This document shows, one piece after another, positions 18,704-27,187 of a DNA stretch of 64,000 nt. The DNA is taken from positions 4,650,001 through 4,714,000 of the forward strand of contig NZ_JACHMP010000001.1 in NCBI RefSeq assembly GCF_014204985.1, in the 5' to 3' direction. Both the position numbers and the translations under genes were made by a program. Under the pieces are notes generated by a model. The model had not been told where the DNA came from, searched no databases, and was given only the letters and a program-made list of their open reading frames with translations. The number at the start of each line of letters is the position of its first letter. Within the stretch, counting starts at the first letter, position 1. The DNA comes from Streptosporangium becharense. GTDB lineage: Bacteria; Actinomycetota; Actinomycetes; Streptosporangiales; Streptosporangiaceae.

Positions 18704-20026
18704 GTGGCAAACCCTTCGTCCTCACCCACGTCGCCGGCCGCTAACCGGCGCACGTACGTCCTGGACACCTCGGTGCTCCTGGCGGATCCGGCGGCGATGA
18801 GCCGCTTCGCCGAGCATGAGGTCGTCCTCCCGATCGTCGTCATCACCGAGTTGGAGGGCAAGCGCCATCATCCAGAGCTCGGTTACTTCGCGCGCAAGGC
18901 GCTGAGGTACCTCGACGACCTCCGGGTGACGCACGGACGGCTGGACGAGCCCATGCCGATCGGCGAGGGCACCATCCGGGTCGAGCTCAACCACAGCGAC
19001 CCGTCGATCCTGCCCGTCGGTTTCCGGCTCGGCGACAACGACACCCGCATCCTGACGGTGGCCCGGACCCTGGCCGCCGAGGGGAAGAACGTGGTGCTGG
19101 TCTCCAAGGACCTGCCGCTGCGGGTGAAGGCCGCCTCCATCGGTCTCACCGCGGACGAATACCGCGCCGAGCTCGTGACGGAGTCGGGCTGGACCGGCAT
19201 GGCGGAGCTCCAGGTCACCACGGAGGACGTCGAGACGCTCTTCGAGCACGGCACCGCCGACCTGGTCGAGGCGCGTGACCTGCCCACCCACACGGGTCTG
19301 CGGCTGCTGTCCAGCAGGGGGTCCGCGCTCGGCCGGGTGCTGCCCGACAAGTCGGTGCGCCTGGTGCGCGGCGACCGCGAGGTGTTCGGCCTGCACGGCC
19401 GCTCCGCCGAGCAGCGCATCGCGCTCGACCTGCTGATGGACGCGGAGGTCGGCATCGTCTCGATGGGCGGCCGGGCGGGCACCGGAAAGTCCGCGCTGGC
19501 CCTCTGCGCGGGCCTGGAGGCGGTCCTGGAGCGCCGCCAGCACCGCAAGGTCATCGTCTTCCGCCCGCTGTACGCCGTCGGCGGCCAGGAGCTGGGCTAC
19601 CTGCCCGGCACCGAGAACGAGAAGATGGGCCCCTGGGGGCAGGCCGTCTACGACACCCTCGGCGCGGTCACCACGCCGGAGGTGATCGAGGAGGTCATCG
19701 ACCGGGGCATGCTGGAGGTGCTTCCGCTCACCCACATCCGCGGCCGTTCCCTGCACGACGCCTTCGTGATCGTGGACGAGGCGCAGTCGCTGGAGCGCGG
19801 GGTGCTTCTCACGGTGCTCAGCCGGATCGGCGCCAACTCCCGGGTCGTGCTCACCCACGACATCGCCCAGCGCGACAACCTGCGGGTCGGCCGGCATGAC
19901 GGCGTGGTCGCGGTGGTGGAGAAGCTCAAGGGGCATCCGCTGTTCGCGCACGTCACGCTGACCCGTTCGGAGCGCTCGCCGATCGCGGCCCTGGTCACCG
20001 AGATGCTGGAGGACGTCACGTTCTGA
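18704..20026 (+). CDS. phoH2: PIN-PhoH2 family ATPase/ribonuclease
   Basis: 440 residues in two domains. An N-terminal PIN nuclease ([11 protein letters not shown] at ~residue 17; conserved acidic residues through LGDNDTRIL and LVSKDLPLR) is followed by a PhoH ATPase with Walker [14 protein letters not shown] and Walker [11 protein letters not shown]. PhoH2 proteins unwind and cleave RNA. GTG 18704 is chosen for its GGGGGAG at 5 nt; the frame remains open upstream but without family similarity. In some actinobacteria a small PhoAT antitoxin ORF overlaps the start; I see none with a convincing ribosome-binding site. Confidence 0.95.
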   Translation: MANPSSSPTSPAANRRTYVLDTSVLLADPAAMSRFAEHEVVLPIVVITELEGKRHHPELGYFARKALRYLDDLRVTHGRLDEPMPIGEGTIRVELNHSDPSILPVGFRLGDNDTRILTVARTLAAEGKNVVLVSKDLPLRVKAASIGLTADEYRAELVTESGWTGMAELQVTTEDVETLFEHGTADLVEARDLPTHTGLRLLSSRGSALGRVLPDKSVRLVRGDREVFGLHGRSAEQRIALDLLMDAEVGIVSMGGRAGTGKSALALCAGLEAVLERRQHRKVIVFRPLYAVGGQELGYLPGTENEKMGPWGQAVYDTLGAVTTPEVIEEVIDRGMLEVLPLTHIRGRSLHDAFVIVDEAQSLERGVLLTVLSRIGANSRVVLTHDIAQRDNLRVGRHDGVVAVVEKLKGHPLFAHVTLTRSERSPIAALVTEMLEDVTF

Positions 20027-20074
20027 CCCCGGGCGCCGCCCGGGACGAGACGGAGGCGGGTACGGTCGCCGCGG

Positions 20075-20174
20075 CCGTGCCCGCCTTCATTTCCCCGTGA
20101 CCGCCGGCCTGTTATCCGTGCCCGCCGGTCCGTTGCCCGTGCCCGCCTTCATTTCCCGTGCCCGCCGGCCCGTT
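20075..20174. repeat. 63-bp imperfect tandem repeat
   Basis: 20075-20112 and 20138-20174 share CGTGCCCGCCTTCATTTCC followed by CGTGaCCGCCGGCC; a further copy of the CGTGCCCGCCGG subunit lies between them. It fills the gap between convergent phoH2 and the lipoprotein gene. Confidence 0.75.
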
Positions 20175-20208
20175 CTCCGCGATCGCCGACCCGTGCGGGT
20201 CCGAGGTC

Positions 20209-20757
20209 TCACGGAGGCAGGCGTACCCCCTTGGCGGCGAGGTCGCGGAACTCGAAGCAGGTGTGCTCGCCCATCGACTCCGGGGTGCCCGGGAACAGCC
20301 GGGTGATCTCGACACTCCAGATGCTCTCCTGCTTGTTCTGCCTGATGGTGCAGGTGATCTGCGCCAGGCCCGCCCGGGGGATCTTGCCCTCGCCGGTGAT
20401 GATCACGTTCAGCCGGTAGCCCAGGCTGTCGTCCGGGTCGTTGCGCTGCAGGGTGGCGTCGGAGTAGCGGGTCGTCTTGGTGTCGTAGTGGGTGAAGTCG
20501 TTGAGCATGCTCGTCAGTCCCGGCTCCGGCGGCTGCTTGCCGGCCCGGAACAGGGTGTCGACGACGTGCTTGGCCGAGTCGGAGATCACCGGGATCTTGA
20601 CCGGTTCCAGCCGGCCGTCCCGGATCAGGTAGACCGTCACCCACGTCGGGCTGTAGCTGATCACCGGTGGGCGGCCGTGGTCCTGCACCTCCGTGGGGGA
20701 GATGCCACATCCGCCGATCAGCAGGACGGCGGCGAGCACCCGGGTGAGCCGCCTCAT
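20209..20757 (-). CDS. Lipoprotein of the AfsQ-type two-component operon
   Basis: 182 residues with a short signal peptide and lipobox LIGGC (lipidated Cys17). The exported domain (VTVYLIRDGRLEPV.., DTLFRAG, LNVIITGEG) resembles GerMN-like domains of LpqB-type proteins. Its ATG at 20757 overlaps the TGA of the sensor kinase (ATGA), so it is translationally coupled. This parallels the MtrA-MtrB-LpqB arrangement and suggests a kinase accessory protein (inference). Confidence 0.88.
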   Translation of the reverse strand: MRRLTRVLAAVLLIGGCGISPTEVQDHGRPPVISYSPTWVTVYLIRDGRLEPVKIPVISDSAKHVVDTLFRAGKQPPEPGLTSMLNDFTHYDTKTTRYSDATLQRNDPDDSLGYRLNVIITGEGKIPRAGLAQITCTIRQNKQESIWSVEITRLFPGTPESMGEHTCFEFRDLAAKGVRLPP

Positions 20758-22250
20758 GGGTTCGGGAGCCGGACGGTGAAGAGGGTGCCCGGCCGCTCGG
20801 CGCTGACCGAGATCGTCCCCCCGTGCAGCTGGGCGTTGGCCCGTGCGATGGACAGGCCCAGTCCGCTGCCGTCGCTGCTGGCGCTGGCCTTGTAGAAGCG
20901 GTTGAACACGTACGGTAGATCCTTTTCCGGAATGCCCTTGCCGTGGTCCCGCACCTTCACCTCCAGGCCGTCCGTGGTGCTGCGGGCGGTCACGATGACC
21001 GGGGGCTCACCGTGGCGCAGGGCGTTGCCCACCAGGTTGGCCACGATGACGTCGAAGCGTCTGGGGTCGAGGGAGAAGGTCAGCCCCTGCGGCACGTTCA
21101 CCCGGACCTTGTCCGACCAGCCGCGCACCTCCAGGCAGTCCCAGACCGTGTCGACGACGTGCACGGTGTCGAGGTTCAGCCGGGCCGTCCCCGAGTCGAA
21201 CCGGCTCGCCTCGATGAGCTGCTCCACCAGGGTACGCAGCCGCTCGATCTCCCGCAGCACCAGCCGCACGGCCGCCGCGGGCTCGTGCGGCAGCCGCTCG
21301 GCCTCCTCGGAGAGCATGTCGGTGACCGCGGTCATCGCGGTCAGCGGGGTCCGCAGTTCGTGGGAGACGTCGGCCACGAAACGGCGCGACATGGCTTCCA
21401 GGGCACGCAGCTCCGAGACGCTCTTCTCCAGGGCGGCGGCGGTGTCGTTGAAGGTGGCGGTCAGCTCGGCCAGCTCGTCCTGGCCGCGGACCGGCAACCG
21501 GGTGTCCAGATGGCCGGCGCCGAGCGCGCGCGCGGCGGAGCCGAGCTGCCGGACGGGCAGCAGGACCCGCCGGGCCGACACCAGTCCCAGGGCGAGCGCG
21601 ACGACGAGCATGAAGGCCCCCACACCGGCCAGCGGTCGCCGCAGCCCCGTCAGCAGCCGTTCCTCGTCGGCGAGGGGGACGAAGACGAAGACGCTCATCC
21701 CGGTGGGCTGGGCGGTGTGGATGGGCTCGATCCGCCAGACCGGGGTGCCGATGATCAACCACATGCTCCCGTGCATGACCTGCCGCTTGGCGACCATCCG
21801 CTGGGTGGCGCGGGCGCCGAGGTCGGCGGGGACGTCCCGCACGCTGAAGTCGCCGTCCGGGTAGAGGTACTCCTCGTAGCGGACCACCACCCTGCCGCCC
21901 TGCGGACGCAGGCCGCGCTGCAACGCGCCGATCTCCTCGTTGGTGGGCGGGCTGTCACCGGGCCAGAGCGCGCCGAGAGGAGCCCTGGTGCCTTCGAGGG
22001 TGTCACGCACGTCGTTCACCGCGACCTGCTCGGCGCGGTTGATCACGTTCCGCTTGACGAGCTCGTAGCCGATCCCCGCGACCAGCGAGGAGGCCGCGAA
22101 GGCGATCACCGTGAACGTGATCACCAGGCGTCCTCGCAGGCCGGTGTAGGCGCGCTTCACGACGGGCCGGATCCGCGCGACGGGCCGGAGTCTCGTGGCG
22201 GACCGGAGTCTCATGGGGAACCGGAGCCTCGGGGTGAACCGGAGCCTCAC
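20754..22250 (-). CDS. afsQ2: AfsQ2-like sensor histidine kinase
   Basis: 498 residues. Basic N-terminus of 6-residue repeats (RLRFTP/RLRFPM/RLRSAT/RLRPVA), TM1 (~residues 43-66), extracytoplasmic sensor, TM2, HAMP, H-box FVADVSHELRTPL, N-box NLVGNALRHG, and G-boxes DHGKGIPE and GSGLGLSIA. GTG 22250 overlaps the stop of the response regulator (GTGA), the arrangement that best explains translation. A much longer upstream frame only shadows the regulator gene. It probably phosphorylates the adjacent regulator. Confidence 0.94.
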   Translation of the reverse strand: MRLRFTPRLRFPMRLRSATRLRPVARIRPVVKRAYTGLRGRLVITFTVIAFAASSLVAGIGYELVKRNVINRAEQVAVNDVRDTLEGTRAPLGALWPGDSPPTNEEIGALQRGLRPQGGRVVVRYEEYLYPDGDFSVRDVPADLGARATQRMVAKRQVMHGSMWLIIGTPVWRIEPIHTAQPTGMSVFVFVPLADEERLLTGLRRPLAGVGAFMLVVALALGLVSARRVLLPVRQLGSAARALGAGHLDTRLPVRGQDELAELTATFNDTAAALEKSVSELRALEAMSRRFVADVSHELRTPLTAMTAVTDMLSEEAERLPHEPAAAVRLVLREIERLRTLVEQLIEASRFDSGTARLNLDTVHVVDTVWDCLEVRGWSDKVRVNVPQGLTFSLDPRRFDVIVANLVGNALRHGEPPVIVTARSTTDGLEVKVRDHGKGIPEKDLPYVFNRFYKASASSDGSGLGLSIARANAQLHGGTISVSAERPGTLFTVRLPNP

Positions 22251-22921
22251 GGCGGGCTGAAGCGGTAGCCGAATCCGCGGACCGTGTGGATGAACTCGGG
22301 CTCGGCGGGCACCCGCTCGATCTTGGCGCGCACCCGCTGCACGCACGCGTCCACCAGCCGGGAGTCGGCGACGTGGGTGTGGTCCCAGACGGCCCGCAGC
22401 AGGTATCTGCGGTTGAGGACCTGGCCGGGGTGACGGACGAGCTCCAGCAACAGCCGCAGCTCCGTGGGGGTCAGGTGGACCTCGCGTCCGCCCAGCGACA
22501 CCTTCAGCGCGCCGCGGTCGATGACCAGGTCGCCGAAGGTGATGCGATCGGAGGCGACCGACTCCACCCGGCGCAGGACGGCGCGGATGCGGGCGTCCAG
22601 CACGCGGGGCTCGACCGGCTTGACCACGTAGTCGTCGGCTCCCGCCTCCAGGCCCACGACCACGTCGAGGTCGTCGCCGCGGGCGGTCAGCAGGATCACC
22701 GGCAGCTGGTCCATCCGGCGGATGCGGCGGCACACTTCGACCCCGTCGATTCCGGGCAGCATCACGTCCAGGACGGCGATCTCGGGCCGCCGGGTCCTGA
22801 TGTGTTCGAGGGCCTCCTCACCGGTGGCGTACGCGGTCACGGAATGGCCCTGCCGGGACAGCGCGAGTTCGAGCCCGGTGCGGACCGAGGGGTCGTCTTC
22901 TACGAGGAGGATGCCAGCCAC
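22247..22921 (-). CDS. afsQ1: AfsQ1-like OmpR-family response regulator
   Basis: 224 residues: receiver domain with phospho-acceptor D52 (VLDVMLPGIDGVEV) and Lys in KPVEP, and an OmpR winged helix. DQLPVILLTARGDDLDVVVGLEAGADDYVVKP and DSRLVDACVQR.. match what I recall of Streptomyces AfsQ1 almost word for word. AfsQ1 controls antibiotic and nitrogen-related genes. First gene of a three-gene coupled operon. An AfsQ1 box 39-54 nt upstream of the GTG suggests autoregulation. Confidence 0.94.
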   Translation of the reverse strand: MAGILLVEDDPSVRTGLELALSRQGHSVTAYATGEEALEHIRTRRPEIAVLDVMLPGIDGVEVCRRIRRMDQLPVILLTARGDDLDVVVGLEAGADDYVVKPVEPRVLDARIRAVLRRVESVASDRITFGDLVIDRGALKVSLGGREVHLTPTELRLLLELVRHPGQVLNRRYLLRAVWDHTHVADSRLVDACVQRVRAKIERVPAEPEFIHTVRGFGYRFSPP

Positions 22922-22959
22922 CAGGTGATCATTCTTCCAAGGGGGATAGTGCCTACTGC

Positions 22960-22975
22960 GTCACGAAACCGTGAC
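22960..22975 (-). promoter_or_regulatory. AfsQ1 box
   Basis: GTCAC-GAAACC-GTGAC fits the published AfsQ1 consensus GTnAC-n6-GTnAC exactly. It is also a perfect 5-bp-arm inverted repeat, located just upstream of the afsQ1-like gene. Confidence 0.65.
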
Positions 22976-23071
22976 ATAAGGCGAACATTAGCTGAAAGAC
23001 GCGCTGGGGGCATGACAAGTGGCCCTGTCTTCGTCGCCGGAGTCCGCACCCCGCCCGCCTTATCCCGACAA

Positions 23072-23087
23072 TGTGACCAAAATCACA
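23072..23087 (+). promoter_or_regulatory. Perfect CRP-type site
   Basis: TGTGA-CCAAAA-TCACA matches the CRP consensus TGTGA-N6-TCACA at every specified base. Its end is 4 bp before the TATAAT at 23092, so it covers the -35 region of the muralytic gene promoter. The rest of the 306-nt gap 22922-23227 holds the AfsQ1 box, the promoter and a structured leader. Confidence 0.65.
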
Positions 23088-23091
23088 TTAG

Positions 23092-23097
23092 TATAAT
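23092..23097 (+). promoter_or_regulatory. TATAAT -10 element
   Basis: Perfect consensus hexamer in an AT-rich island, giving an expected start near 23104 and a ~124-nt leader. No good -35 is visible; the CRP site occupies that position. Confidence 0.6.
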
Positions 23098-23121
23098 ATG
23101 TGTAAGGAAACAGCCACTAAT

Positions 23122-23162
23122 CCGGCAGTGAGCTGGGCGAAAGGGCTCGGGGAGGTAGCCGG
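23122..23162 (+). ncRNA. Structured 5' leader of the transglycosylase gene
   Basis: CCGGC (23122-23126) pairs with GCCGG (23158-23162), enclosing GAGC (23130-23133) with GCTC (23145-23148). A strong GGGGAGG lies inside the fold without a start codon after it. It does not match the ydaO (c-di-AMP) consensus convincingly, although such riboswitches precede muralytic genes in actinomycetes. Confidence 0.35.
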
Positions 23163-23227
23163 AACGTCAACCAACTCCTTCGTTTCGGTTGCGGACCACC
23201 CCCCTGTGCACGGCAAGCTCATAGGTC

Positions 23228-23959
23228 GTGAGTTCAGGATCACCGCACTCGGAGCCCCAGGCCCCCCGCGGTCGCCGCGCGGGCCGCCAGTCGGCCAAGG
23301 CCAGGACGAAGTCCGCCGGGCAGGGGTGGCTGACCCCCAAGCGCGTCATGATCCTTGGAACCGCCTTCCTGGTCGTGGTCGGCGGGGGCGCCTTCACCGT
23401 GCAGACCGCGATGAAGAACGCCGCGGCCACCGCCAGCCCGCTCACCCTCGACGAGATGGCCCAGGTCCTCAGCGACGACCCGTTCGGCGCCGACCTGCAG
23501 TCCGACATCCTCAAGGCCCAGGCGGCGCAGGCGCTGCGGGCCGACGAGCTCGCCGCCGAACGTGAGAACCGCCGGCCGCTCAGCCAGATCAAGATCGTTG
23601 AGGAGGCCCCGGGCGGCGGCGGCTTCGACCCCAAGAGCCTCCCGCCGGGCACCGCCAACCCGACCGGCAACAAGGCCATCGGCAAGCAGATGCTGGAGGC
23701 CCGCGGCTGGGGTGACCAGTGGGGCTGCCTGGAGAAGCTCTGGACCAAGGAGAGCGGCTGGAACGAGCGCGCGATGAACACCTCCAGCGGCGCCTACGGC
23801 ATCCCGCAGTCCCTGCCCGGCCACAAGATGGCCAGCGCCGGCGGCGACTGGCAGACCAACCCGGCCACCCAGATCGAGTGGGGGCTCACCTACATCAAGG
23901 GCCGCTACGGCACCCCCTGCGGCGCCTGGGCCCATTCCCAGGCCAAGGGCTGGTACTGA
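23228..23959 (+). CDS. Secreted lytic transglycosylase-like muralytic protein
   Basis: 243 residues. Basic cytoplasmic tail, signal anchor (about residues 39-58, VMILGTAFLVVVGGGAFTV), charged linker, and a short C-terminal SLT/lysozyme-like domain with the probable catalytic Glu in LWTKESGWNERA, then SSGAYGIPQSLPGHKMASAG and a terminal C-GAWAHSQAKGWY. This is the compact actinobacterial transglycosylase type related to Rpf-like enzymes. GTG 23228 has a poor ribosome-binding site, which, with the structured leader, suggests translational control. Confidence 0.9.
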   Translation: MSSGSPHSEPQAPRGRRAGRQSAKARTKSAGQGWLTPKRVMILGTAFLVVVGGGAFTVQTAMKNAAATASPLTLDEMAQVLSDDPFGADLQSDILKAQAAQALRADELAAERENRRPLSQIKIVEEAPGGGGFDPKSLPPGTANPTGNKAIGKQMLEARGWGDQWGCLEKLWTKESGWNERAMNTSSGAYGIPQSLPGHKMASAGGDWQTNPATQIEWGLTYIKGRYGTPCGAWAHSQAKGWY

Positions 23960-24019
23960 GAGACCAGGAGTCGGCAAGTCTGGCCTCCTGCCGGCCTCGG
24001 GCGCCGCACCCTTGGCCGC

Positions 24020-25996
24020 ATGGACGTGAAGGTCAGCGTGGTGGTGCCGGTGCGCAATCCCGGCGAGGGCGCCGACGCCTGTATCCGGTCGGTGCTGGAT
24101 CAGTCCATGGCCCCGGAGGAGTACGAGGTCATCTTCGCCGACGACGGCTCCGATGACGGCATCCAGCAACGGCTCGACGCCATCGCCGCGGTACGGTCCA
24201 ACGTCAAGGTCCTCCATCTGACACCGACCGGCTCGCCGATGCGGGGCCGCAACGTCGGGCTGATGGTCGCCAGGGGCGAGTACGTCTACCTGATGAACCA
24301 GACGGACCGCCTGGAGCGGACGGCGCTCGCGGCCATGTACCGGCGGGCGGTGGAGACCGAGGCCGACATCCTCGTCGGGCGCCTGGCCGGGGACCGCCGG
24401 CCGCCCGCGCCGGCCTTCGAGGCCGACCGCGAGCGCGCCGACGTCGTCAAGGACCGCCTGCTCGGGCTGCTCACCCCGCACAAGCTCTACCGCCGGGCGT
24501 TCCTGGACGCCGAGGCGCTCAACTTCACCGACCCCGGCGGCCTCCTGGCCGAGCAGGCGTTCGTCGTCCGCGCCTACCTCCGGGCGAAGATCATCTCTAT
24601 CCTGGCCGGCCAGATCTGTTGCCACGTCGAGGAGGTGCCCGAGCCGCCGTGCGACCCGTACGACTGGGTCGCGGAGCTGCGCGAGCTGCTCGACATCATC
24701 GACGACGAGGTTCCCGAGGGACGCCAGCGGGACCGGATGTACGCCCACTGGTTCCGCACCGCGGTGCTGCGCAGGCTCGGCGGAACCGGGTTCGCCACCT
24801 CGTCCGCGGACCGGGCGGCGACCTTCACGACCCTGCGCGAACTGGTCGTCCGGCGCTTCCCCCCGCGCCTCGACGTCCACCTGCCGGTCCACCTGCGGGC
24901 CCGCGCGGCGCTGCTGCGCGCGGGAAGGCTCGACCAGCTCATCGTGCTCGCCGCCGCCATGCGCGGCGTCCACCTGCAGGCCGACCTCAGGGAGGTCGTC
25001 TGGGAGGACGGCGCGTTCACCATGGGGCTCACCGTGGAGATCATGCGCGCCGACGGCAGCCCGATCCGTTTTGTCCCGTACGGTCAGGACGGCCTGCTGT
25101 GGGAGCCGCCGGTCCCCCTGGACGGACTCCGCCTGCCGCCGGAGCTCGCGGACATCAGCCAGGTCGCCGCGCGCGCACGCTTCGAGGTCTACGTCAGGCA
25201 CGAGGAGAGCGGGCTCATCCACTTCCTGCCGGTGCGGTGCTCGGTGGTCCGGTGCAGGCACCGCAACGGGGTCCGGCTCCAGGTCACCGGGACGGCCCGG
25301 CTGGACGCCGACTCGGCGGCCCTGGGCGGGCCGCTGCCCGCGGGCCTGTGGGAGATCCACGTGCGCATGCTCAGCGGCCCCCACCAGGCACGTACCCGGG
25401 TGACGGGGATGCCGCTGAACTGCACCGGAACGCTCGCCGGCCACTCCCGGCGGCTGATCGTCCCCTGGTGGTCGGACCGGGGGGAGCTCGGGGTCTGCGT
25501 GGAGCCGCGTTCCTTCCCCGAGTCGATCGTCCTCGTCTCACCGGGGACGACGGTCACCCGGCAGCGCAAGCACGTCTTCGTCGTCGTACCGGTGCCGTAC
25601 GTGCCGCCGAGCGGAGGACCGCCCGCGGAGCTGGTGCTGTGCCAGACCTCGGGCGGGGAGCGTGAGGTCTCCGCGCCCGCGCTGGTCGAACCGGGGGTGC
25701 CCGGGGAACTGGCCGGGCGGTTGATCGCCAAGATCCCGACCCGGCTGCTGCACCGCGACGGCTACCTGTCACCCGGCTCCTGGGCGCCGTACCTGAGGGT
25801 GGACGGCGTGGACGTGGGACTCCGCTTCCGGATCGAGATGAGCCGCGGCGGGCGGGTGGAGGTCCGCGGGGCCGCCGCCGCCCGGCCGCCCGAGCCCTGG
25901 TACCCGCTGCTCAAGCGGATCGCCCTGCGCGTCCCCGGTGCCCGCGGCGCCGTCCGGGCCACCCGCGCGGTGCGCCGCCGCTACCTGACCGGCTGA
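24020..25996 (+). CDS. Family 2 glycosyltransferase with beta-rich C-terminal domain
   Basis: 658 residues. N-terminal GT2 domain: KVSVVVPVRNPG, nucleotide-binding D41-D-G-S-D-D, and MRGRNVGLMVARGEYV. The expected second acidic motif is replaced by LMNQTDRLER, so metal binding may differ. From ~320 on, a beta-rich region without a name resembles the C-terminal domains of TarS-like teichoic acid glycosyltransferases. Lacks membrane segments. Probably decorates a cell-wall polymer (inference). Not obviously in an operon; a 60-nt gap follows the transglycosylase gene. Confidence 0.85.
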   Translation: MDVKVSVVVPVRNPGEGADACIRSVLDQSMAPEEYEVIFADDGSDDGIQQRLDAIAAVRSNVKVLHLTPTGSPMRGRNVGLMVARGEYVYLMNQTDRLERTALAAMYRRAVETEADILVGRLAGDRRPPAPAFEADRERADVVKDRLLGLLTPHKLYRRAFLDAEALNFTDPGGLLAEQAFVVRAYLRAKIISILAGQICCHVEEVPEPPCDPYDWVAELRELLDIIDDEVPEGRQRDRMYAHWFRTAVLRRLGGTGFATSSADRAATFTTLRELVVRRFPPRLDVHLPVHLRARAALLRAGRLDQLIVLAAAMRGVHLQADLREVVWEDGAFTMGLTVEIMRADGSPIRFVPYGQDGLLWEPPVPLDGLRLPPELADISQVAARARFEVYVRHEESGLIHFLPVRCSVVRCRHRNGVRLQVTGTARLDADSAALGGPLPAGLWEIHVRMLSGPHQARTRVTGMPLNCTGTLAGHSRRLIVPWWSDRGELGVCVEPRSFPESIVLVSPGTTVTRQRKHVFVVVPVPYVPPSGGPPAELVLCQTSGGEREVSAPALVEPGVPGELAGRLIAKIPTRLLHRDGYLSPGSWAPYLRVDGVDVGLRFRIEMSRGGRVEVRGAAAARPPEPWYPLLKRIALRVPGARGAVRATRAVRRRYLTG

Positions 25997-26036
25997 CGGC
26001 CCGGCCGGTCCTCGCCGCGCGGGCCCGGACGGGCCG

Positions 26037-26108
26037 GTTTCCACGATCCGGACGGGCCCGGTGTCCACGACCGGGGCGGCTCCGGTGTCCACGACCCGGA
26101 CGGGCCCC
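26037..26108. repeat. 24-bp tandem repeat, three copies
   Basis: Units start at 26037, 26061 and 26085; each reads GTgTCCACGACCcGGacGGgcCcG with a few changes. Located between convergent genes and running into the terminator hairpin. Confidence 0.8.
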
Positions 26109-26125
26109 CTCCGGGACCCGTCCGG
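26096..26125. terminator. Hairpin between convergent genes
   Basis: CCGGACGGG (26096-26104) and CCCGTCCGG (26117-26125), a perfect 9-bp stem with a 12-nt loop, between the glycosyltransferase and hydrolase stops. Confidence 0.6.
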
Positions 26126-26136
26126 GCATGCGGGGG

Positions 26137-27168
26137 TCAGCTCCGCTTCAGGTGGCCGGTGAGGGCGGCACGGAACTCCGCCGGCCGCTCGATGTGCGGG
26201 CTGTGACCGCAGTCGAGGACGACCTCGGTGTAGGAGCCGTACCGCTCCAGGGCGGCCCTGGTCTGGGTGATCATCGGCTGCGCCGGGGTGCCCGGCGAAC
26301 CGGGGACGACCCCCAGGGCTCCCAGATGGGCCAGGTCGAACAGCGAGGTGTCGGAGACGATCACGTCGTCCTCACCCCTGATCCACAGGATCGGCGGCTT
26401 CGGGTCGATCGTGTGCAGGTCGTCCAGGCGGAAGTGCGTCGGCGCGAACGCGTTCAGCACCCCCCGCGTGCCGGGAGCCACCCCGGGCCACTCGCCGGAG
26501 GCGACGGTGTCGCCCGGGTAGTGGTCGTCACCGGTCCTGGTGGAGAGCATCGACGCGACGAACGCGTCCTCGTCCTCATCCTCGATTTTCGTGCCGGGCT
26601 TGACGTACGAGGAGCGCAGGACGCTCCGCGGCGAGACCGGCGAGTCGGCCGAGGTGTCACCGGCCGCCAAGCGCTTGACGAACTCCGGGTTGGCGCCGCC
26701 CGCGCCGCCGCCGGTGCCGTCGGGGTGGTTCAACGCCCCGTCGGCACCGTGCGTGCCGCCGAAACCGTACGGCGAGATGGGGTTGACCAGCGTCACGCTC
26801 CGCACCGCGGCCGGCCGGTCGCGCAGCGCCTGGAGCACCACGCCGCCGCCCATGCTCCAGCCGACCAGGTGCACCCCGTCGAGTCCGAGGGAGTCGAGGA
26901 GGGCGAGCAGGTCGTCGGAGTAGTCTCGCAGACCGCGGGTGGCGTCGACCGGGGCGGGGTCGGTGTCGCCGAAGCCCCGCAGGTCGACGGCGAGCGGCCG
27001 GTGACCGGCCTCGGCCAGGGCGAGCATCGTGCCCCGCCAGAAGACGGCGCTCGACACGTTGCCGTGCACCAGCACCACCGTCTCCCCGCCCGCGTCCCCG
27101 CCGCCGGCGACCGACAGGACGTTCTGGGTGACGCGGGCGGTGGGCGTCCGCCGGCTCTCGATGTGCAT
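26137..27168 (-). CDS. Alpha/beta hydrolase
   Basis: 343 residues with oxyanion block VLVHGNVSSAVFW, nucleophile elbow GWSMGGG, acid in WIRGEDDVIV and catalytic His in DCGHSPHIERP. A Gly/Asp-rich cap insertion lies at about residues 155-215. Resembles haloalkane dehalogenase/esterase-type hydrolases; substrate unknown. ATG 27168 has GGAG 8-9 nt upstream. The MHS transporter gene ends 19 nt before it on the same strand, so the two form an operon in which the hydrolase probably acts on the imported compound. Confidence 0.92.
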   Translation of the reverse strand: MHIESRRTPTARVTQNVLSVAGGGDAGGETVVLVHGNVSSAVFWRGTMLALAEAGHRPLAVDLRGFGDTDPAPVDATRGLRDYSDDLLALLDSLGLDGVHLVGWSMGGGVVLQALRDRPAAVRSVTLVNPISPYGFGGTHGADGALNHPDGTGGGAGGANPEFVKRLAAGDTSADSPVSPRSVLRSSYVKPGTKIEDEDEDAFVASMLSTRTGDDHYPGDTVASGEWPGVAPGTRGVLNAFAPTHFRLDDLHTIDPKPPILWIRGEDDVIVSDTSLFDLAHLGALGVVPGSPGTPAQPMITQTRAALERYGSYTEVVLDCGHSPHIERPAEFRAALTGHLKRS

Positions 27169-27187
27169 CAGATGTTCTCCGTAGGGT

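Noticed and set aside
18612-18800. Possible PhoAT antitoxin ORF overlapping the phoH2 start
   Set aside because: It is Arg-rich antisense-like sequence in a different frame without a ribosome-binding site or resemblance to PhoAT.
23104-23227. ydaO (c-di-AMP) riboswitch
   Set aside because: Tempting because of the muralytic gene, but the conserved ydaO blocks cannot be matched reliably; reported only as a structured leader.
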